Below, one piece after another: positions 1-5,292 of a stretch of 7,873 nt of DNA (position 1 is its first letter; each line of letters opens with the position of its first letter). The stretch spans positions 1-7,873 of the forward strand of contig JAISRF010000253.1 in the NCBI GenBank assembly GCA_031273775.1. The letters are read 5' to 3'. Below the pieces are notes generated by a model, which saw only the letters and a program-made list of their open reading frames with translations, searched no databases and had not been told where the DNA came from. The translations under genes and the position numbers were made by a program. This DNA comes from Oscillospiraceae bacterium (GTDB lineage Bacteria; Bacillota; Clostridia; Oscillospirales; Acutalibacteraceae).

Positions 1-2
1 GG

Positions 3-161
3 AGCGATTCAGCCCCCACGGAATCGCGTGTGCGTCAGGATGTGACGCTCCAGCCGAATACAACCTATACCTTGTCCGGATACATCAACATTGAAAACAC
101 ACTTTCCGGAACCGGTGGCGCCCATTTACAACTTGCTAAAATTATAATCGGGCGTGGATAA
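3..161 (+). pseudogene. C-terminal remnant of a surface/RHS-like protein, 5' end outside window
   Basis: The frame is open from the window edge to TAA at 159-161 and encodes about 52 residues. The segment VTLQPNTTYTLSGYINIEN followed by SGTGGAHLQLA resembles the beta-sandwich carbohydrate-binding-like repeats in large clostridial secreted RHS/YD-repeat and wall-associated proteins. In such domains the strand after GGA(H/Y)L normally continues for many residues. Here the frame instead ends after the unlike tail KIIIGRG, immediately before the hairpin cluster that starts near 176. I infer that the gene was cut by a rearrangement that brought in the restriction-modification block. The upstream part is not visible, so whether this is a short real C-terminus or a broken gene is undecided. 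The family call rests on motif resemblance only. Confidence 0.4.
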
Positions 162-175
162 TTTTCGCAAGCAGG

Positions 176-249
176 GGCTCCGCGGCAGCAGAGCCGCGCT
201 CGCGATTTGTTGGGACGTGTCCCAAACCCTCTCAAAATCTTCGATTTTG
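176..249. repeat. Cluster of three adjacent hairpins
   Basis: Three perfect short stems occur within about 75 bases: CGCGGC/GCCGCG (181-186 with 193-198, loop 6), TTGGGA/TCCCAA (210-215 with 220-225, loop CGTG) and CAAAATC/GATTTTG (233-239 with 243-249, loop TTC). GGCTC (176-180) can alternatively pair with GAGCC (191-195), giving a competing fold. The cluster starts just after the stop of the truncated frame and lies upstream of the controller-gene promoter. No clear T tract follows any stem, so a plain terminator is not the best reading. It could be a dispersed palindromic element, a structured RNA or a boundary scar. The stems are seen directly; the role is unknown. Confidence 0.55.
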
Positions 250-318
250 TTAATCCGCAGGGCGGCTGCTGTTATTATTTTTATTGCGATACTAAACGCG
301 ATAGCTACTTATTGTCTG

Positions 319-348
319 TCGACTTATAGTGTGCGTCAAAGATATAAT
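319..348 (+). promoter_or_regulatory. Candidate promoter of the controller-endonuclease operon
   Basis: TATAAT at 343-348 is a perfect -10. TCGACT at 319-324 (4 of 6 to TTGACA) lies 18 bases upstream as a weak -35. The predicted start falls near 355, just before the AAGGAG ribosome binding site (356-361) of the controller gene, so the leader would be very short. Short or absent leaders are typical of controller genes. A weak -35 with a strong -10 fits a promoter that depends on activation by its own C protein. Confidence 0.5.
321..330 (+). promoter_or_regulatory. C-box-like operator GACTTATAGT
   Basis: GACTTATAGT matches the left half-site I recall for C-protein operators of the Esp1396I/PvuII type, which have GACTTATAGTC, a short GTG-containing spacer and a second similar site. 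Here the next base is G rather than C, a GTGCG spacer-like stretch follows, and the second half-site is not recognisable. It lies between the -35 and -10 upstream of a gene for a C-like protein. The match is seen in the sequence; the binding is inferred. Confidence 0.5.
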
Positions 349-368
349 ATGCGTTAAGGAGCGTGTTT

Positions 369-608
369 ATGGACATTGTTAAAGTATTCGGAACTAATCT
401 TAGAAGATACCGAAAAGAAATCGGACTCTCTCAAGAGGCTTTTGCTGAAAAATGCGGTGTGCACCGAACATATATCGGAGCGATAGAGTGTTTTCGGCGA
501 AGTATATCGCTCGAAAACCTCCAGCGAATTGCGGATGCCATCGGAGTGAAATCATACCAACTGTTAATTGAAAACGAAAACAATATAGAAGGGGATAAAA
601 CGCAATGA
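369..608 (+). CDS. XRE-family controller (C) protein of the restriction-modification locus
   Basis: This is a 79-aa single-domain HTH_3/XRE protein, the usual size of R-M controller proteins. In these systems a C protein dimer binds C-boxes and delays, then boosts, endonuclease expression and may limit methyltransferase. The helix-turn-helix runs from about residue 7 (FGTNLRRYRKEIGLSQEAFA) to 60. The recognition segment HRTYIGAIE resembles the (D/H)RTYI(S/G)xIE signature of C proteins. The usual Arg after IE is replaced by Cys, followed by FRR. I chose ATG at 369, 7 bases after AAGGAG (356-361); an in-frame GTG at 363 sits too close to that site. The TGA overlaps the next start as ATGA. The C-box-like site 40 bases upstream suggests autoregulation. 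Assignment as XRE is near certain; the C role is inferred from context. Confidence 0.85.
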   Translation: MDIVKVFGTNLRRYRKEIGLSQEAFAEKCGVHRTYIGAIECFRRSISLENLQRIADAIGVKSYQLLIENENNIEGDKTQ

Positions 609-914
609 CACAACAAGAAAAAAATCAAACAGTTGTTGGAACAACATCGAGGAAAACAAAATCCAATAACATCAGGTGAAATCAAGAATGTTCTCGACAT
701 CGATGAAGATGATACAAACTGTTCAACGCGGAGATTGATTAAACAAACCATTTCAGAATATGGATTACCCGTGGTTTCGTCAAACAGATGGTACTTTTAG
801 GCTGTAACGCGCGAGGAACTAAACGCCTGTGTTGAAAATTATAATAGCAGAATTGCTGGAATAGAGCAACGGAAACAAATGATAATACATAATTTTGAGG
901 AGAACGACCAATGA
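605..914 (+). pseudogene. Small accessory gene between C and R, broken by frameshift and amber codon
   Basis: Starting at ATG 605 (ATGA overlap with the controller stop), the frame reads MTQQEK and then fails at a run of seven A (618-624). Dropping one A opens a clearly coding frame: IKQLLEQHRGKQNPITSGE, a DIDEDDTNCSTRRLIKQ stretch, then VVSSNRWYF. That frame meets TAG at 798-800, then continues past it with protein-like sequence (AVTREELNACVENYNSRIAG, IEQRKQMIIHNF) to TGA at 912-914. That TGA overlaps the endonuclease ATG (911), again as ATGA. Intact, it would be about 102 residues: an N-terminal winged-helix-like segment and a C-terminal helix, a pattern I associate with small proteins encoded next to restriction enzymes. 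Both 4-nt overlaps survive, so decay looks recent. TAG also ends the endonuclease gene, so general amber recoding is unlikely. Read error or slippage at A7 could explain only the first lesion. Confidence 0.7.
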
Positions 915-1501
915 CATTCATACTATCCAACGAGGAAATTCAAAAGATAAACGGCGGCAAAGACACAAGTTTTCCAAAATATACATCACAGCTGATAAAC
1001 TGGGCAAATCAAAATGCTCAAGGTACGCGTGCAAGAATTGTAGGTCAAATGTCAGACTTGTTTCCTGAATATTCCGAGCAAACAGAAACGGTATCCATCG
1101 CCGACTGGCAGACTTGGTATTTAGAGCGTTATCCAAATGCCATAGATACTGCCGCAGATAAGATTTATGGACAGGTCGAGAACCTAAAATCCGCAATAAA
1201 GCTAATCGACCGTGAGATGGTCAAGTTGTGGGTTGAGGATTTAGTAATAACCAAGACATATAACGGGCTATACGTTCAGACAGCTATACTTTCGGCAATT
1301 GCAACGCGAAAAGGCGCGGAATATCGGCTTGCCACACCCTCCGAGGAATCAAAAGGCATAGATGGATTTGTCGGTGACGTTGCTTATTCAATTAAATCGG
1401 ATACATACAAGACGATGAACCGACTTTCAGAACAGATTAACGTCACTATAGTATATTATACAAAAACAAAGACAGGACTAAGAGTTGAAATCGAAGAATA
1501 G
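911..1501 (+). CDS. MjaI-like type II restriction endonuclease (predicted CTAG)
   Basis: This 196-aa protein is predicted to cut unmodified CTAG. The catalytic core is the segment KGIDGFVGDVAYSIKSDTYK (residues 148-167). D151 followed ten residues later by the I161-K162 pair is a variant PD-(D/E)xK motif, in which Ser160 sits where Asp/Glu usually does. E145/E146 may supply a further carboxylate. This GIDG...(S/Q)IK..TYK pattern and the length fit the MjaI endonuclease family as I know it. The partner methyltransferase next door belongs to the CTAG class, which strengthens the assignment. GAGGAG (897-902) lies 8 bases before ATG 911, so translation need not depend on the broken upstream gene. 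The TAG stop ends at 1501, and the convergent methyltransferase stop begins at 1502 with no gap. The protein appears complete, with no signal peptide or membrane segment. Confidence 0.75.
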   Translation: MTFILSNEEIQKINGGKDTSFPKYTSQLINWANQNAQGTRARIVGQMSDLFPEYSEQTETVSIADWQTWYLERYPNAIDTAADKIYGQVENLKSAIKLIDREMVKLWVEDLVITKTYNGLYVQTAILSAIATRKGAEYRLATPSEESKGIDGFVGDVAYSIKSDTYKTMNRLSEQINVTIVYYTKTKTGLRVEIEE

Positions 1502-2806
1502 TTAGCCATTGACCGCAACCTCCGCGAATTTAGTTTTCTGCGCATAACTTGATTTAGTATCAGCGTAAACATAACCGCTGCGAATTAAATGCTTGTTGAC
1601 GAAAGTCTTATTGTCAAGGTATAGATAACACAGCAGATTATTTTCGCTGTCGTATTTCTCGCTATCAAACTTCATAAACACCCTGCGCCCCGCGACCTTT
1701 GCCTTGATAAAATCAACCGCTTCACAAGCGGTTTGTGGCTTCGGTTCAACACCGATAAGCCGAACCGTCACGCCGTTACTAAGCAAAAGGCGATTTGGCG
1801 AAAGCACGTCTTTTACCGTGAAAAATTCATCGCGCGGTTTTCGCGTCCCATCGATTGTCGAGCCGTAATTCAGCTTTTTCACGTCAATCTTCTTGTCTAA
1901 TTTGTGAGGGTCATTAAAAATATACGGCAGAGAATCAAAGGGGGAGCTTTCGGGAACCGCCGTATCTCTTGCAAAAGCAATTTCTGCATTGTCATTTTGC
2001 GTTTGTGTGTAGCCCAATTTTTCTTGAATTATCGGAAGAAAATCGTCGTTTATCTCGTATCCTACCGAGTTGCGTCCGAGATTTTTTGCTGCAAGCGATG
2101 TCGTGCCGCTGCCGAGAAACGGGTCGAAAACTGTTTCACCCGCAAACGAGAACATTTTGATAAGCCGTTTTGGGAGTTCCTCCGGAAACGCCGCGATATG
2201 CCCGATTTGTTTTACACCATTGAAATTCCAATGCGAAGAAAAATACTGATTCCACTCGTCTTTTGACATTTCGGATGCCGCTTTTTGCGCCGCCGTGGGT
2301 TTCGGCGCGTTGCCTTGCTTTTTGAATATCAAAATAAACTCATAATCTATCTTCAAAATACCGTTACGCGGATACGGAAAGCTCCCCATAACCGCGCCGC
2401 CGCCGGTCGTGTTCATCGTGGTCGCCTTTTGCCAAATTACCGCACCCATATAATCCATTCCAAGCGTCTCGCAAAAACGAATAATCTCCGTCCTAATCGG
2501 AATCACCTTATAGCGCCCGTAGTACACCGAACGTGCGAATTGGTCGCCGATGTTGACGCACAAGCGGCAACCGTCGGACAAAACGCGGTCACACTCCCTC
2601 CAAACAAGATTCAGATTGTTTATGTAGTTCTCGTAGCTGTCGTGAAATCCGAGCTGGTTCTCCGTGCCATAGTCTTTGAGCTGCCAATACGGCGGAGATG
2701 TTACGATGAGTTGTACGGATTTATCCGGGATTAAGGACAGTTTGCGGCTGTCGCCGATCATGATTTTATGAGCAGTCAAGTGTTTCACCTCGCAATCTAT
2801 AAACAT
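1502..2806 (-). CDS. N4-cytosine DNA methyltransferase, MjaI/CTAG class, with SNase-like C-terminal domain
   Basis: This is the modification enzyme that protects host CTAG sites. TSPPYW (residues 36-41) is the catalytic motif IV of N4-cytosine/N6-adenine enzymes, and DPFLGSGTT (228-236) is the AdoMet-binding motif I. IV before I makes it beta class. The blocks CRLCVNIGDQFARSVYYGRY, GSFPYPRNGILKIDYEFIL and HIAAFPEELPKRLIKMFSF are those I associate with CTAG methyltransferases. Residues after about 325 form a staphylococcal-nuclease-like fold (VRLIGVEPKP at 348-357, LLCYLYLDNKTFVN, HLIRSGYVYAD). The nuclease Glu43 and Arg87 equivalents are missing, so it is probably not catalytic. ATG 2806 has no ribosome binding site. 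TTG 2779 (residue 10) has GAGGTG 6 bases ahead and may be the true start, giving 425 aa. The gene is convergent with the endonuclease, their stops abutting at 1501/1502. Confidence 0.92.
   Translation of the reverse strand: MFIDCEVKHLTAHKIMIGDSRKLSLIPDKSVQLIVTSPPYWQLKDYGTENQLGFHDSYENYINNLNLVWRECDRVLSDGCRLCVNIGDQFARSVYYGRYKVIPIRTEIIRFCETLGMDYMGAVIWQKATTMNTTGGGAVMGSFPYPRNGILKIDYEFILIFKKQGNAPKPTAAQKAASEMSKDEWNQYFSSHWNFNGVKQIGHIAAFPEELPKRLIKMFSFAGETVFDPFLGSGTTSLAAKNLGRNSVGYEINDDFLPIIQEKLGYTQTQNDNAEIAFARDTAVPESSPFDSLPYIFNDPHKLDKKIDVKKLNYGSTIDGTRKPRDEFFTVKDVLSPNRLLLSNGVTVRLIGVEPKPQTACEAVDFIKAKVAGRRVFMKFDSEKYDSENNLLCYLYLDNKTFVNKHLIRSGYVYADTKSSYAQKTKFAEVAVNG
2786..2791 (-). promoter_or_regulatory. 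Ribosome binding site GAGGTG favouring TTG start at 2779
   Basis: GAGGTG lies inside the nominal methyltransferase reading frame, 6 bases before an in-frame TTG (2779-2777). The sequence before ATG 2806 (TTGTTGATTCTAA) has no Shine-Dalgarno match. The TTG start would remove nine poorly conserved-looking residues and begin the protein at TAHKIMIGDS. The motif and spacing are seen directly; which start is used is unproven. Confidence 0.5.
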
Positions 2807-2819
2807 TTAGAATCAACAA

Positions 2820-2847
2820 ATATTACTGACTGATTACTCTAACTCAA
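2820..2847 (-). promoter_or_regulatory. Candidate methyltransferase promoter with imperfect C-box
   Basis: On the minus strand TTGAGT (2847-2842) and TAATAT (2825-2820) are separated by 16 bases. Each matches consensus at 4 of 6 positions. GAGTTAGAGT (2845-2836) overlaps this -35 and matches the upstream C-box GACTTATAGT at 8 of 10 positions. A C protein bound there would be expected to repress the methyltransferase, as in Esp1396I-type systems. The -35 lies in the T tract of the tRNA terminator. The individual elements are weak. Confidence 0.3.
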
Positions 2848-2901
2848 AAACAAACGCGAACGCCTCCCCGACGATAAACACCTGGGTCGGGTTCGCATTT
2901 G
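2846..2901 (-). terminator. Intrinsic terminator of tRNA-Ser
   Basis: On the minus strand CAAATGCGAA (2901-2892) pairs with TTCGCGTTTG (2860-2851), 9 of 10 bases. Inside it CCCGAC (2891-2886) pairs with GTCGGG (2872-2867). The stem is followed at once by TTTTT (2850-2846). It lies 8 bases after the tRNA CCA end, in the right orientation to end that transcript and separate it from the methyltransferase. Confidence 0.8.
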
Positions 2902-2906
2902 TTCGT

Positions 2907-2998
<92 letters not shown>

Positions 2999-3031
2999 AA
3001 AACGCATTGCGCGCATATACGCAACGTGGAT

Positions 3032-3060
3032 ATGCTAACACATTTTCAGCCAGCTGTCAA
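3032..3060 (-). promoter_or_regulatory. Strong sigma-A-type promoter of tRNA-Ser
   Basis: On the minus strand a perfect -35 TTGACA (3060-3055) is followed after exactly 17 bases by TAGCAT (3037-3032), 4 of 6 to TATAAT. The predicted start lies near 3025, giving a precursor leader of about 27 nt before the mature tRNA 5' end at 2998. Part of that leader can fold (TTGCG/CGCAA). Confidence 0.8.
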
Positions 3061-3076
3061 CCGGAATTTTTATTGT

Positions 3077-3136
3077 GTAAATTCTCAAAGTAAATTCCAC
3101 CGTGGACAGAAGTCGGAATTTACTTTGTGAATTTAC
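3077..3136. repeat. 22-bp inverted repeat, one mismatch, 16-base loop
   Basis: The left arm 3077-3098 and right arm 3115-3136 are reverse complements at 21 of 22 positions (GTAAATTCTCAAAG... against ...CTTTGTGAATTTAC). Each arm holds two AAATTC-like steps. It sits 57 bases after the stop of the aldo/keto reductase gene and 17 bases upstream of the tRNA promoter, so it could end the sugar operon transcript. On that strand the following bases (ACAATAAAAATTCC) are A-rich, not T-rich, so it is not a classical intrinsic terminator. A small non-autonomous mobile element is another reading. Confidence 0.75.
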
Positions 3137-3192
3137 GAATTTGTCTTTGTTTGTCAATGATCAATTGTATCACAACAAAATGAAAAGGCCAA

Positions 3193-4221
3193 TCATGTAC
3201 GCGAATGGAATTCCGTAATGACGCCATCGACATCCCAGAGGTCACGCCAGTCTTTGGCGCCTTCCCAAAGGAATACATGCCCCTTGATGAAACGGCAGTT
3301 GCGGTCAAGAGCGGCTATGACGGCCATTTCATCATCGGTGAGCGGATCCTCGGCCGCCGCGCGCAGATTGCTGACATATTCGTCTTCGTGAATGGAAAAC
3401 GGGATTGGAATCTGGCCGCGTTTTACCGCCCATTTCAAGCAGATGACAGCGGGATGGACGCCATGGGCATCGGCAATTTTAACCAGCTCCGGCATTTTGA
3501 TATCTACCACATCCTCTGGGTCAATATCACGATCGGGTCGGGTCGGCGATCCGATGGGACAAAAGCCGATGGGTTGAATGCCATTTTCCAGGCAATAACC
3601 GAAAAGCTCTGGCTGCCCGAAGCTGGGGTGCAATTCCATCTCAATGCAGGCCGGTTTAATACGGCACAGCGGGAGAACCGCTTTCAACTTGGGAACGGTC
3701 ATGTTGGACATACCAATATTGCGGGTAAGGCCCATATCCACCAGTCGCTCCAGCTGGCACCATGTGCTCATGAAACCTTCCACCGAAAAGGGCTTTGAAT
3801 CGGGATTGCGGCTGTCGATCGAGCAGCCCGGCGCGTGATAGTTTGGGAAAGGCCAATGGAGGAAAAACATGTCCAGACTCTCCAGCCGCAAATCCCTGAG
3901 CGTTTTGGCGATCGACAACAGCACATCGCCTCTGCCGTGCATATCGTTCCAGACCTTAGACATGATGAAAAGATCTTCCCGCTTCACCACACCGGAAGAA
4001 AACGCATCGGAAAACACTTTGCCGATCAGGTCTTCATTGCCGTACACCGAAGCGCAGTCAAACAGACGATAGCCGCAACGGATTGCACCGGAAACGGCGG
4101 CTGATACCTGTTCCGGCGTGAACCGGTCGGAGCCGAAAGTGCCCATCCCGATAGCGGGCATTTTTTCTCCGGTGTAAAGGGTTCTCTGGGGCACATTTTT
4201 GGGGTCAATGGTTTTGCACAT
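3193..4221 (-). CDS. Aldo/keto reductase, last gene of the sugar operon
   Basis: This 342-aa cytosolic NAD(P)H oxidoreductase has a TIM-barrel fold and interconverts aldehydes or aldoses with alcohols or polyols. The catalytic tetrad is present: D55 and Y60 (FDCASVYGNE), K89 (MSKVW) and H122 (FLHWPF). The early segment MPAIGMGTFGSD and the strand GLTRNIGMSN are typical of the family. The usual cofactor-phosphate motif IPKS....RI.EN is altered: the sequence reads IPFSIHEDEYVSN (about 273-285), losing the Lys and Arg that hold the 2'-phosphate of NADPH. That could mean NADH use, which is inference. The start ATG 4221 has AGAGG 9 bases ahead and follows the dehydrogenase stop by 24 bases, so cotranscription is likely. 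It may supply or remove the polyol handled by the neighbour. The substrate is not identifiable. Confidence 0.9.
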   Translation of the reverse strand: MCKTIDPKNVPQRTLYTGEKMPAIGMGTFGSDRFTPEQVSAAVSGAIRCGYRLFDCASVYGNEDLIGKVFSDAFSSGVVKREDLFIMSKVWNDMHGRGDVLLSIAKTLRDLRLESLDMFFLHWPFPNYHAPGCSIDSRNPDSKPFSVEGFMSTWCQLERLVDMGLTRNIGMSNMTVPKLKAVLPLCRIKPACIEMELHPSFGQPELFGYCLENGIQPIGFCPIGSPTRPDRDIDPEDVVDIKMPELVKIADAHGVHPAVICLKWAVKRGQIPIPFSIHEDEYVSNLRAAAEDPLTDDEMAVIAALDRNCRFIKGHVFLWEGAKDWRDLWDVDGVITEFHSRT

Positions 4222-4245
4222 GACTAAACGCCTCTTTCAGATAAA

Positions 4246-5292
4246 TTATTCGTTGACCAGCAGGATTTTTCCCTTGACCGCGCCGGATGTTTTGTACAGG
4301 GAAAATGCTTCCCGGGCTTTGCTCATCGGAACCTTTTTGAAGATGAGACCGCTGTCAAATTTCAGCTGGCCGGTGGCAAAGTAATGCGCTGTGAGCGTCC
4401 ATTCCCGCCCAGGAAACGGCGGACTGTAAGACATCCAGGAACCTGTCAGATAAAACTCCTTGCGGTTCATGTTTTCCCAAAGCTTCGGCGTAAAACACAG
4501 CTCCTTTGTGGGGGTTCCGATAAAGCAAACCCGCGCTTTATTGGCGGCCAGTTCAAACGCCGATTGCATGGTTGCGGTTATACCCGCGGTTTCGAAAACG
4601 TAATCAAACCCTCTGCCGTCCGTGAGCGCCGGCATCCTTTCCAAAAACCCTTCCTCTGCGGTATTGACCGTTTCGTCCGCGCCGAGACGCCGGGCCAGCG
4701 CAAGACGATCGCCGCTGATATCAAACACAACCGTCTTTACTGCGCCGAATATTTTAGCCCACTGCATGGCAAACAGTCCGATGGTACCACCACCCAAAAT
4801 GGCAACACGACCGCCGGCTTTGTAACCGTTTTGCAGGACGCCGTGCAACGCTACCGCCGCCGGCTCGAACAGCGCGCCCTGTTCATAAGAGACGGAAGGG
4901 GCAAATTTTACGGCGTTCTGTTCGGGCAGCACGACAAAATCGGCAAAGCCACCCTGCACCCGCGAACCGATAAAGCTGTAGTGACCGCACAAAGCGAAAT
5001 TTCCGGTCTGGCAGTCCTCGCACTTCATACAGGGCAGAAGCGGAGCGCCGGAAATCCTGTCTCCCACGGCAAGGGTTGTCACATCGCCGCCTATTTCCAC
5101 GATATCGCCGGAAAATTCATGACCCAACACAACAGGGTAAAAATGCGCGCCGTGATTTAGCACCCGCGGTACATCCGAACCGCATATCCCCGCCGCCCTG
5201 ATTCTGACCTTGACACAGCCGGAGCCGACCTCCGGCTCCGGAATGTCATCATAACGCAAATCATCGTTTCCATGTAACACTGCCGCTTTCAT
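4246..5292 (-). CDS. GatD-like zinc-dependent polyol(-phosphate) dehydrogenase
   Basis: This 348-aa medium-chain dehydrogenase closely follows E. coli galactitol-1-phosphate 5-dehydrogenase: shared blocks include GxCGSDxPRxxxxGAHxYP, LGHEFSG, PLLPC..C..C, FIGSR..GGFA and GSWM.YS.P.PG.EW. Catalytic zinc ligands are C37, H58-E59 and E143. The structural zinc set is C88, C91, C94 and C102, all present. The Rossmann motif is GGGTIG (167-172), and D191 at the end of the second strand favours NAD+ over NADP+. It oxidises a hydroxyl of a polyol or polyol phosphate to the ketone. ATG 5292 follows AAAGGAG by 9 bases and overlaps the kinase stop by 4 nt (ATGA), so the two are probably translationally coupled. 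A coupled kinase suggests the free polyol as substrate, with phosphorylation second; galactitol phosphate itself is not assured. Confidence 0.9.
   Translation of the reverse strand: MKAAVLHGNDDLRYDDIPEPEVGSGCVKVRIRAAGICGSDVPRVLNHGAHFYPVVLGHEFSGDIVEIGGDVTTLAVGDRISGAPLLPCMKCEDCQTGNFALCGHYSFIGSRVQGGFADFVVLPEQNAVKFAPSVSYEQGALFEPAAVALHGVLQNGYKAGGRVAILGGGTIGLFAMQWAKIFGAVKTVVFDISGDRLALARRLGADETVNTAEEGFLERMPALTDGRGFDYVFETAGITATMQSAFELAANKARVCFIGTPTKELCFTPKLWENMNRKEFYLTGSWMSYSPPFPGREWTLTAHYFATGQLKFDSGLIFKKVPMSKAREAFSLYKTSGAVKGKILLVNE

Noticed and set aside
154..357. Open frame of 67 codons from a GTG, with a hydrophobic C-terminal stretch
   Set aside because: It has no ribosome binding site, runs through the three hairpins and covers the promoter of the controller gene. 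The composition looks accidental.
798..800. Genome-wide reassignment of TAG to an amino acid
   Set aside because: The adjacent endonuclease gene ends normally with TAG at 1499-1501, and the accessory gene also carries a frameshift, so gene decay is simpler.
2285..2734. 149-codon open frame on the plus strand within the methyltransferase region
   Set aside because: It is antisense to the catalytic region of the methyltransferase and has no ribosome binding site or family resemblance.
4384..5160. 258-codon open frame on the plus strand
   Set aside because: It lies entirely antisense to the GatD-like dehydrogenase, whose domains and zinc ligands are unmistakable. Long antisense frames are expected in GC-rich coding DNA.
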